DNA from: Nemertoderma westbladi
Taxonomy: Eukaryota; Xenacoelomorpha; Nemertodermatida; Nemertodermatidae
Direction of reading: 5' to 3'
Length of the DNA: 64,000 nt
Assembly (NCBI GenBank): GCA_032718475.1
Contig: JAUCBJ010002497.1
Location: forward strand, 62,001-126,000
This document shows, in pieces, positions 47,127 through 58,002 of this stretch (the first letter of the stretch is position 1; every line of letters starts with the position of its first letter). Position numbers and translations under genes: made by a program. The notes under the pieces were generated by a model that saw nothing but the letters and a program-made list of their open reading frames with translations, had not been told where the DNA came from and made no database searches.

Positions 47127-48035
47127 CCTGGAGTGCAAATACTCATCGGCCAAAACGCGCATGAGGCGCTGGAGACATTAGAGAAACGGCCTGCTCAACC
47201 GCAGCCCCTACAGACCTATGCGGTAAGAACTAGAGTAGGTTGGTACCTTACTGGACCTTCCCGTAGAACGCTCAGGGAAAGACTGCTTCAAGATCGCGTC
47301 TGCCAGGTGAGTGAATGGGAAGATGATACTAGTGAGGGAGACGACCCAACTGAGGGAACACCACACTCCTCAGATAATGACAATCTTAGCTCCAATGTAG
47401 ATCAATGGAGATATTGCCCCAAGAAGTTTAATCCAACGGACATCGCTTCCAGAGGAGCAACTCCTCAAGAACTGACAGATACTATAGACCGGTTAGGTGA
47501 ACCCGACTTCCTGAGTAAGGAGAATGAATGGCCTCCCCATCTTACTCCGACTGAGATTAGACCAGCCAAGGGAGCGGAGAAAGTCGAACCTGAAACCCGG
47601 ACGGGTGGATCGGAGTTATTTGAACCCGGGATAGATCTGTCGGTATTACATGTTGCCAGGGACGACGCCGTGGATCTGGGCCTCCCCTCCGCGAGTGGAT
47701 CCTTCATGAAGATCAGAGAGAGCGATTGGAGCTCTGGAACATCAGACGTCTCGCAGGGACTCTCACCTCTCCTGCAGAGAGCGACGGACCACTATAGCTC
47801 CTGGAATCGGCTTTGTGACGCCGTCATATACTTTGAGCGATGTTTCTATCGTCACTATTCCAGGACGAAGAGGAAACCTGGAATTGTATTCAGGATGCAG
47901 CGACTCAATCACCCAGTCGGTCGTTTGTGTTTATCGGAAGGGAATGGAGGACTCTCCGGAAACTGTGGAAGGCAAGATTCTCTTCCCACGACCACCTCCC
48001 TAATCCTTCAAACATCTAGGGACTCCATAACGTAA
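47127..48035 (+). pseudogene. pol: B2 protease end fused to RNase H tail; RT and integrase deleted
   Basis: Continues the gag-protease frame: QILIGQNAHEALE, RVGWYLTGPS, then within about 60 codons jumps to WRYCPKKFNPTDIASRG, the end of BEL RNase H. The RT and RNase H core are missing, with the frame kept. It ends with SWNRLCDAVIYFERCFYRHY and a stop at 48033; no integrase follows. Confidence 0.85.
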
Positions 48036-49693
48036 CAACATACGGAGTGGGTGTGTGACTCTATTATTTTATATTATTTTATTATTTTTATATTTATGTA
48101 TGTATTACTATGTAATTCTATTATAATCGTTTTCTTTAATTTTATTCAGTAGAATGTTATTTTAGCGATTATTTAGTAGATTAGTGCAATATATATTCGC
48201 GTTTATTACTTAATTACGTATATATTATATTTAATGCGACGGCAAGAAATAATTCTTTTCCTTCTTCCTTACTGTCCGTATTACATTACAAATACGTAAC
48301 TACAGTAAGATGAAATGTCCGTACTTATTAAAGTACGATAAAGCCACTACTATATTCAAGTATTATTGGTAGGCAGAGTATTAGGAATGCAAAGTTCAGA
48401 TCCTCGTGTCTCGGCTAAACCAAGCTCTGGGTAGACCTTGGAAACGACTTGCCTCTTCACACTGACATTGCTTCGTGCGATATTGCTCTCATACCGTATA
48501 TTAAATAATACATATAGTAGCGTGATGTCCCTTTAACAGTAGCGTATAACGCAAAATAAATCTGTTAAACCCTTTGACCATCTGTAATTCTAGTCGATTA
48601 AGATATCGCGGCACCCACCGATATACTTGAAAGACAAATTCTAGAATCAGTGGTTAACGTCCCCAGACAAGTTCTGGAATAAATCGGTGCCCATCTCAAA
48701 TATTAATTAATTAATATTTGCAAAATCTAATAAATCAAAATCTGTAAAATTCAGATCCTTCAATAATTCTAGTCAATTAAGATATCGTAGTATTTACCGA
48801 TATTCTTAAAAAGACAATTGTCATAGAATTAAGGATCTTGTGTCCCCAGACATGTTCTGGAATCCAAATATGTCCATTTAATTATCAAATAATAAAATTT
48901 CAGGGAATCAATTTAAATTCATGCCTTTTAATGAATTTAATAAATTGCCATTTTTACGCAATTTATAAAGTTCCCAAAATTCCATTAATTAATAGATCAA
49001 GGGAGCGGAGATTTATCTTAGCATGCGTATGAGTGTACGAAAGTCTCCCAAACATAGTCAATAGCCGATAAAATTCATAAAGTCATGTATAAAACAGAAC
49101 ATTGACTATTAAAGAATTACTATTAAATAACATCCCAGATCTGTATGCATTGGAATCACCCTAATTCTACCGCTAGCTTTGCATAATGTCACCATAGCAA
49201 CAACCACGCTAGAATTAGAATTGAGTTAAAAGAACAATAGAAAGCTTGTCCCATTGAATAGCATAGGGAATAAATAGCGCACTACTAGTATCCAAGGATA
49301 CATAATAATACAGTGACATTCTGGAAGGCATTGACTAACGGACAAGTGACCCGAGTGTGTGTAATTTGTGACAAGTTGTGTGTGTGGTACTTGTGAGCTT
49401 ATAGGCGAATGTTACTACTAAGGTGTGTTTACAGTAGCAAGTCGCAATCGTAAAGTAACCTAACTCTCCAAGGAAAACCTGAAGTACATCTAAGCCTTTG
49501 GGACGGACAGTTGAGTGACTTGTGCCGGTTGTCGTTGTCGTTGTGCGGCTACGTCGTTGGCGAAAGTACAGCGGCGACGACACATCGGCGCTGAGGATCT
49601 CGTACTGTCCGGGGGTTAATTGGAGTAGGCAGCGACGCCCGCTCGCCTAAATGTGGACTCATTATAATATGGACAAACTCATATATAGCAGAT
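48036..49693 (+). other. B2 non-coding spacer
   Basis: Homologous (inverted) to B1 22409-24047. AT-rich; includes repeated gtccccagacaagttctgga-type blocks (about 48640-48860). No gene. Confidence 0.7.
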
Positions 49694-50979
49694 ATGACGG
49701 AGTTGATAGAAGATGGTCTTGGTATCGGGGAGCGATATACTCTACTTTTGCAAGCGTTTGTTGATAGCTTAATACGCGGCGACGTTAGTCCAACTGCTGC
49801 GGAGGACGATGGTCGTTATATCGAACCGCCAAGGTCCCAAGAGCAGCTCACGCGTGAGTTGGACTATAGAAAATTCGCTGCTCGATATACGCAGCGTAAT
49901 GGTACGTATATGGGCTTCTTAACTACTGGTCATCCTATCGATTTACACAATACGGACTATGTCGACTATATATCCTGCCCAGCGGAGTCGGAACCATAAA
50001 CTGAAATTCGAATGCGAAAATTCTATTCGAAATCGACTCGAAAGAAAAGACACTAAAGAAACAAATGGACGCGGTAACTCCAACGTATATTTGGAATTCT
50101 TGATAGAAGCATTGTAACAACAAATAAATATCACCCGCGTTTACCTTACCAGACGTGCGTCTTTGGTATTATTACGATAAATGCCCTAGACCCAACTAAT
50201 AAACGGAAAGACATAAACATCCACGTAAACCGAAACTTGTTGACGTATCACCTATGCTCACTCGGCTCGAACGATCCTGGAGTAAACCTACGATCAGAGT
50301 CCCGGAATACTCGGTCAAACCTCCTCATTCCTTAGTTGGACCTCAGACCTGCGATCTTGGTGGTGTCGCGGATCCTCGCGGACTGTATTCACTGTTCAAA
50401 GATCTAGTGCTACCCTAACAATTAATCGGTAACACTCCGACAGTGATTTCTAGCTAGCCGCCCATCTTACCTAGCCGGATTGTGACGCGGACACCTAATA
50501 TCACTACCCAACCGTATGGTCGTCCACGTTTAACGCGATACAACCCCTCATCAAGGTGAAGGAGAGCATTGTACGAAACGAGTTAAACGCTATTTTATAA
50601 AGATCAAAAAGGAAACCTGCGTTTGTTCAGATAAACGTAAGTTATAACAGTGAGTCCAATCGATACACGAATTGGCCTTATCTCAATTCGATTGGGAAAT
50701 CCAGAATCTCTAAGAAGTTATCGAACTTGGACAATCCTATTCTCTGCGAGAGTTTTTGGATGAACGTATCCAGCTACGAGCGGAGGAAAATCAGCTCGAG
50801 GAGAAGCATATCGAAACGGCAGATACTTCGACCACAATCCTACACCTTCTGATGCAATCATATTGCACCCTTCACCCAGGAGTTATGGCCCTCCTAGTAA
50901 AGTGGCTCCCCCCAAAGAGAAAAGGACTCTTGCTAGCCTCAAAAAACTGCGTAAACGCCGTCTGCGTAAGAAAGACTAA
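49694..50979 (+). pseudogene. B2 3' ORF (post-pol), broken
   Basis: Begins MTELIEDGLGIGERY and shares over 75% of residues with the B1 copy in the first 90 codons. The reading frame fails after about 49999. It ends with a basic tail at 50977. No recognised domain. Confidence 0.65.
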
Positions 50980-51057
50980 CTGTTTAGAGTATCTTTATGT
51001 TTTAGAAACTGTGATTTTTATATTTTATAGACTGAAAATCCCATTTTCTGGGAGCGG

Positions 51058-52274
51058 TGTAAAAGCCTTTGCTGAATTGCCCCGTTTTTTATATTATCTT
51101 TTACATTAAAATACTCTGTAGTTGATTTAATAAGTGTAAGAGACCGTATTATTGCTGTATCGGTGTTTTTAGAGGATCTAAGACCTATTTCCTCCGTATG
51201 TGTACTGTGAAAGGCATATTTTATGATTCTATGGCAATTCGTGACGCAAAGGGGTGATAGCTACTCTTGAACAGTAGTTACTATGACTACGGTTAACAGC
51301 TGACATTCATACGTGTTGATTTCCTTTGTTCTACGGCGTCTCTCAGTTCAGTCAGCCAATGAGAGCGTTTTTGTGGCTCCTTGTACAGAAAATTTCCGAG
51401 AAATGACGCAATGCCTATGTGCAGTGTTTACATTCAGTCTTGAGCCAAAGAAAGAACGGCTTGGAAGTATTTTGTGCTGTACTGCTTTTTAGTCGTACAC
51501 TAGTAGGTTTAATTATAAAGGGCATATATCCTTTAACAAACTGACTACTTGAATATCTCATGCCTATATCTCATTGCTGACATACCGGTACTGACTTGTT
51601 GTTTTATACTGCTATTTGCTGTCAGTTCTTCATAATATGGTTGATGAATAATTATATTTGGAATAACGATAAATAACCCCGCAACCCAATATTCTTGATA
51701 TACCTAAGGTAAGAGAGAAAGAAAGGTTACCAATAACGATTGTGACTTATGTTAAAGTGGTTTGAAGTGAATCTAATGTTATTTGATAGACCCTACATGA
51801 GTCAGCCTGTGTTCCTTTTATATGTGACTAAAATCATTGAAGATTGGCAGATTAGTGTGCAGTATTGTGCAGCATAGTGTATGCGTGAGTCTGTTAAAGA
51901 AGCAATTCCTAAAGAATGCGCCATATATGTGAATTAATTAAGCCATATCGTTGTGAGTAGTTTAAGTCATAACTCTGTTTATGTAGATAAAGCGCCACGT
52001 CCTAAAGGAACTGTTAATATTACCGAAGGTGAATAATATTGTCAGAGATTATATAGTACTGTCAGTCGAATAATACATTAGGCTTACATAGCAATAAAAA
52101 TTAAACCGTCGAACCCAATCTCCCGGGAATATCCAGCGGGTGAATGGTCGCGCACGGATTGGTTTCGACTAGTGTAGTGAATCAAATACTTGTCATAGAC
52201 TAAAAAGCGATTTATTATCTAGAAGACATTCTAATTTGGCGGGTTAAACTGCCAAAGGTCTGAAAGCGCGAACA
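51058..52274 (+). repeat. B2 3' LTR
   Basis: Preceded by cccattttctgggagcgg (polypurine-like). Carries gaaa inserted near 51721 relative to the 5' LTR. Confidence 0.93.
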
Positions 52275-52279
52275 GGGCG

Positions 52280-55230
52280 GAAGACTCGCGAGCCTACCTT
52301 ACCATTGGACGTCACACGATCAAACTTCAGCTAAGGAGATGACACCGGAAGTTTTCGAGAGTATAAACTTTGCTCAAAACGTTATTCAGAGACTACAGAT
52401 TGCATCCCTGGAAAGGACAAGAGAAATGCAACCGTATAGTACTTCAACTACGAAACCATTGAGTACGACACTCAATTTCCCTATTAGTATACCAGTTCGA
52501 CAAGATACAACGTATGAAATACCTATTGTGGATCATCCGGAAATCATTTCGAACTTAGAGTTTCTTCCTGCAGTTGTTCTAAGCGATATGGTTAAGATAT
52601 ATGATTTACGTAGACATATTACGCAAAAGGTCGTGCATAATGTTCCGCCTCATATTCAAGACTTTAGGGAACTGGATAGAGCTGGCGCTGATATAGCTCC
52701 GAGTAACCTGAAAGGATATTTAACCAAAACAATTCGCTTATGGATTGGAACAGGAACCTTTGAGTCGGATACAGATATCGCTGCGGACTGGCAAGGTAAA
52801 GTCATTCGTTTCGAGGACGAGAAAGACATAGAGAAGATTTGGCAACCTTCGGAAGAATTATTGGACGAATGGAATAGGACGTTTAGATCGTTTCAGGAAA
52901 ACGGTTACATGTTTTATGATAACGAGGGCGGCAGCCATCAGCAGAGTCTAACCTCCAAGACTATACAAATTAGAGCGGCAGACGGAGTTTTGCACATTTT
53001 CAGTAGACAAAGGAGCGACAAGCGAATGCCAATACCTCCAGGAACTACAAAGCGGCACCATTTCATCACAAATATAGTAAAGAAAATGGACCAGGCTTGC
53101 AATATCGATGCTAAAATGTTACCAAAGACGGTGAGAAATATGATTTTAGATAAAACTGTTGTAAAGATTGGATCAGGAGTAAGAGAGGACTTAATTAGCG
53201 ACTTCGCCGGCATTTCGGACAGTGACGACCGATTACCGACACCTTACGTCGACACTCGACCTCTTATACTGTGGTCTATAGAACAAGGATACTTTCGTGA
53301 GTATGATACTCAGAAAACCGGAACTGGATATATTTCCTACTTGATGTTTAATTGGGATTACAAGGAAAGTAAAAGAACAAAGTATATCGAAACGTATGGA
53401 GAAGGTGATACTCCAGATATAAATGAGTTTGAATCACAGCTCAAATGGAGAGGATGCGTATATTGGGCTATTACTTCACCTCCAAGAGCCATACTACAAT
53501 ATTATTTAGCGATAGAGTCATCAGTGAATGTTTGCTTAGTCGCCGACATTGTGTCTCGGACTCTTAAAAGACATCCACTTTGCCTCGGAGAAGATCATAC
53601 ATTCCACGCGGAAGGGAGAATTCATACCGATGTGTTTAGATGGTTTCTCGAACCCTTCTACAATTCCGACGCTCAGTGTAATGCCTTCACTCGAGCAGGA
53701 TTCAGTATATTTCGAGACGTGTATCTTCGCTGTGCGGGATCTCTTATCGAAAGACCATCTATGTTTACATTGTTACCCTATGAAGGAGAACGTATCATGG
53801 AGCTTACTGACGAATCACGGCAGACGCGTGCGCCTATCGGTCACTTAGGTGATGATTTCGAAGTAACGACGGCCATCGATGATCCTTTAGAGGAACTTCT
53901 TGAGATTGAAAGGAACCTCCCGAAGAAATCTCAGGCGGAGATTCGACAACTAGAAGCAACAGATGCTGTAGTTTGCATACAACCTTCTGAAACATACCAA
54001 CCTATCGACCCAGACGATTATGACTATAGTGTGGGAGGAAGCGCTCGACCCATTGGCGATCTTATATATGAGCGAGTGTGGTACCCTGCTAATACGATGT
54101 GTGGTAAATGTGGCGTCGCTGGACATCATTCAACAAAGTGCAGTGGAAAGCACATTACTACGACTCAACTGATTTGTGGGTGGTGTGGAGATCAAGGGTC
54201 CCATACATTTTATACTTGCTGGAGATTTATGGCTCAATGCACATATTGCAATATAAAGGGACATCGAGCATCTGAATGCCAACTGAGAGACATACCTTAC
54301 GAACACGAATCTGTAAAACTCGTGCGAAAACTATTTGATGAGTGGGAAGATTTGGCTGACGAACATGTAGCAGCGCAAAGAAGACGGTTCCCGATGAGAG
54401 CGCATCTTGGATTTTGGGTGGTAAATCCTCAAACTATGATGTCGGAAGGATATATCTCCGCTATGCCGCAATATGACGAACTCATCGAGGTAGTTGATAT
54501 TTTGCCTCACGATAGTGGATTCCGAGTTGTGCGCGAATATTTGTTACAGATACACCCTGACAATAAGAATACATGGAATTTCCAGAAAGTCGTTAATCGT
54601 ATCACCTATGGTGAATTTGATCGGTTCCGAACGGAAAAGCGGAACAAGGGAGCTTGGTTAACCGTTGCATGGGCGTACCGAGCCGCGTTCTACCATAAAC
54701 GTATACGAGCGAGCGTATTCGAGGAAGAGGAGGTCCTAGAGGCGAACAACATACCAGCTACTCCGGTCGCGCCATCTGCACGTCACCCTCGGGAGGACGG
54801 ACAGCACAAGATCATACGGGTCCAGAAAGTGGGCCAACAGTTAAAGAAAACTATCAACGTTGAAGAACGAAGGGGATACGAACCGACTATTCGAATTACT
54901 CGGGATACGGTTTCGCTTCCCAGAGAACCGCAAGGAGGATCGGGACATATACCAGCTGATCAAAAGGGGGCGCAAGCTTCTCTTGGGTCTGCGTCGTCCG
55001 CTTCTCGCGCGTTCCCAGACGTTTTACCAGCGGTAGATACAACAGATCGGTCACGAGGGATTGGACGAGGATTTGGGATAACTAAGAGACGAATATGTGA
55101 GGAAATGGTCGTACCATCTCCCAACGTCCAAAGTAATCCAGTGGCTCGCCCCACAAGTCCCATATCACGAGCTAAATCGCCGATACGCAGTTTTCGAGGA
55201 CGCGGCAGGGCTCGATCCGCTAAGCGTTAA
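52280..55230 (+). pseudogene. Element A 3' ORF, main part with three CCHC knuckles
   Basis: The frame is open from the B2 TSD edge; the first Met is at 52339. 963 codons from there. Visible features: a long acidic/aromatic region of unknown fold, then three zinc knuckles at about 54097-54275 (CGKCGVAGHHSTKC; CGWCGDQGSHTFYTC with one extra residue before His; CTYCNIKGHRASEC), and an Arg-rich C-terminus (RGRGRARSAKR). Such knuckles bind single-stranded nucleic acid in Gag proteins, so a second nucleic-acid-binding structural protein is plausible; an envelope is not supported. Intact apart from the B2 insertion. Confidence 0.8.
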
Positions 55231-56160
55231 AGCGGGAAGGAAGGAGTGGACGGAAGACTCGTGAGCCTTTCTTATGAATTGTTTGTTTTATGTATTGTTT
55301 TATGCATTGTTTAGGTAAATCAAATTGTTTATGTAAATTGAATTATTTATGTAATTTGTATTGTTTAAAATTTATATTGCTCTAAATTTATACAATTTAT
55401 ATTGTTCTAAATTTATGCAATTTATATTATTCTAAATTTATGCAATTTACATTGTTCTAAATTTATGTATTTGTATTGTTCCGAACTTATGAAACTTAGA
55501 AAGTTTATATTTAGAAGGAACTTATATTTGAAAGATTTATATTTCATATTTGAGATGCAAAGAGTTTATATTATTCTAAGCTTATGCAGTATTATTCTAA
55601 GCTTATGCAGTATTATTCTAAGCTTATGCAGTATTATTCTAAGCTTATGCAGTATTATTCTAAACTTATGCAATTTAGTAAAGATTTATATTTAGAAAGT
55701 GCTATATTTGTAGTCATTCCAAACTTACGCAATTTATTGTTTCGAATATTATGCAATTTATATTTTGTAAAGAAGCAGTATTTGTATTTACAGTAAATAG
55801 AAGGCAAGAGCAGACGGAAGACTTGTGAGCCTTTCTTGTGATTTATTTTGAACTTATGCAATTTGTTTTATATTTAAGTAGTATTAGTATTTGTGATTGT
55901 TTGAATTCATGCAATATTTGAGATGCAATAGATTTATTTTAGTGAATTTAATTTAGATTTATATTGTGCTTACTTAATAAAGCCTTAAATACGTAAAGTT
56001 TGAATTTGTAATTATTTGTATCGAATTATTATGTAAAGGTATTATTGTTGAGATCTAATTTGTAAATATGTAAGTACGTCCCAAGTATTCTATAGTTTGC
56101 TTTAGTATTGGTGAAAACCGTATATTTTATGCACAATAATATCCTGTTTTCATGGAGCGG
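55231..56160 (+). other. Element A 3' tail
   Basis: AT-rich. Holds two copies of the dispersed motif (55252-55271, 55816-55835), a 21-bp array of ttattctaagcttatgcag type (about 55565-55668) and looser ttctaaatttatgcaattta repeats before it. Ends tttcatggagcgg next to the LTR, polypurine-like and close to that of B2. Confidence 0.75.
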
Positions 56161-57997
56161 TATAGAATTATATTCTCTAAATGGCGTGGATTTTCAAAAT
56201 TTTATTTTATTCGAATTAACTTTGTTATAAAGATTACATTAAGTCCTCATTTGTATTTACTATATCTATTTGTACGATGATTATTCAAGTGGTTCAGTAG
56301 CTCAGTCGGTAAAGCGTTGGAAATTATATGTAGTAGGTATTGAGTTCGAATCCTTGTAGGTGCGAATTATTTTTTGTGCAGAATTTCAACTCATTTAAAT
56401 TGACCACTACAAATTAAATTGCATTTGCCTGTACCTAGATTAACCAATGGGACTGTAGTTATTAGATAGTAACCAATGTCGTGCAAGTTGTATATTCGCT
56501 GGACCAATAGTTATCTTTAAAAACCTATTAGAACTCATAGAACAATCGAGAATTTTCTCGATTGATTGCAGCACAAATTTGCTATATAAGGTGCGATTTC
56601 GTTCATTAGTTATTCTAATTAGTTTATAATCTTTTGTAATAAAAGTTAGAAATACTTGTTACATCTGCCCTTTTCTATCATGTTTTACTACGGTGAACTT
56701 AACTGAGGGACAAGATGGCAGGCTAAACATCGGGCCACAGCAGTGAACGGGAACATCTGAGGAATGTAGACAGGAGACAACCCGCAATATCATTCTTGAG
56801 TTATTCGCCCATCGCCTGAAAGGTTAGACAGCGTTCAATGCCTTGCTACCTAAGTATAAGACCAAAGATCGAAGGTAGAGGTAGTGACACGCTGTGCGCT
56901 AAAAATTACATCTAGGGACCGTACTGTCTTAATTCAGAGAAAACCCGCGGTAGACCTTCATATTCCTACGGGGGAGAGGAGAGCAGGCAGAGATACTAGT
57001 ACACAGATAGGACGTAGGCACACCGGTACAAGGCATACACATTGGTAGGGTGCAGCAAACTGTACGCCTAACTCTTGCCAAGTACAGGTGCATCTGTGAC
57101 TATTTGTAGTACAACGGTGTCCATTGCATTAGAACTTGTAGGCCAGAAGGGTTACTGTGTTTTACATGAATTAGGATTGTACCGTTCAGGCGGTAGGGCA
57201 GTTTACAACTAGGCGCAAAATAAATTGAGGCTATTTAGGGATACTAACATCTACCGTGTCCCCGCCAACATTCTGTTAGGAAGTTGCCGTACCCATCTAG
57301 GCAACCAAAATTCTAGATAGGAACACCAGGCTAGCTATTAGTAACTGTACGTCTACTGTAGTAAACTAACACATTTCTTCTTAGTATTAGGGACCTGGTA
57401 AATTAAATTGCCGAATTCTGGGCGTAGTATTAACCTTATGCCTGAATTTGAGTCCTGGAAATACAAAAAAGGGAAGGAGCCTTATCATTCGTGAGTATTG
57501 GACCTACAAGTTACAAAATTAGAATATTCGTAAAATGTACACCGGACCCAGTAATTATATATATGAAGGAGCAAAACTGACTTTGACTGTTTAGAATTAA
57601 CACGCGCGTGTTAGAAATTATTTACACCTCAAAATACATAAAATTAACTTTTGTCCGTACTGCGCTTTGCCCGCTAGTTAGACATCTCTAGATCTCTGCA
57701 CCTAGCTAGCGTCTTTTTCGCCCAACCATATAAATCACACAGCGGCAAAGTATACGAGCGCCGTTAGTCCGTCAGTGAGTCAGCCTGATTTTAGGATTCG
57801 CTGCGCGGGATTTTGTTTTATCGAAGTTTGTCCGTTCGTAGACTGTTTTCTGCCTCACCGGTTATAAGAGACCGATACTGCAATATATATTCGCTTACTT
57901 GGAGTTTACTGTTTTGGTGAGAAGGTCGGATTATGATTTGATTCACAAACTTTACAGTAGGATATTGCAGGGTATTTTGTTACTGTCTCTTCGCATA
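56161..57997 (+). repeat. Element A 3' LTR (1,837 bp)
   Basis: Same length as the 5' LTR with about 20 substitutions by eye. All regulatory sites listed for the 5' LTR are offset by 31,032 bp. Followed by TSD TTTAT and B1 gag. Confidence 0.92.
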
Positions 57998-58002
57998 TTT
58001 AT

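Larger units (their letters stand above)
38157..52274 (+). mobile_element. BEL/Pao element B2 nested in element A
   Basis: LTRs 38157-39369 (1,213 bp) and 51058-52274 (1,217 bp), TGT...ACA ends, 5-bp TSD GGGCG (38152-38156, 52275-52279). The LTRs differ by one 4-bp indel and about one substitution, so it is very young. Minus the fold-back insert it is about 11.7 kb. Contents: leader, gag-protease, remnant of pol lacking RT and integrase, spacer, broken 3' ORF. Non-autonomous at birth, given its youth and the size of its deletions. Confidence 0.92.
25129..57997 (+). mobile_element. Giant BEL/Pao element A with extra post-integrase ORF
   Basis: Identical-length LTRs (1,837 bp; 25129-26965 and 56161-57997) and 5-bp TSD TTTAT (25124-25128, 57998-58002) place it inside gag of B1. 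Removing B2 (38157-52274 plus one TSD) gives about 18.7 kb, very long for BEL/Pao, where 6-10 kb is usual. Order: LTR, leader with three hairpins, gag-protease-RT, RNaseH, integrase, a CCHC-containing 3' ORF, AT-rich tail, LTR. About 20 LTR differences by eye (around 1%). Lesions: UGA in gag, loss of the RT YxDD block with frameshift, a UGA before integrase, a frameshift at about 35540, and B2 in the 3' ORF. It cannot now transpose alone. Confidence 0.9.

Noticed and set aside
37385-55230. Envelope gene of element A
   Set aside because: Right position, but no signal peptide, transmembrane segment or glycoprotein-type cysteine pattern; it has zinc knuckles instead.
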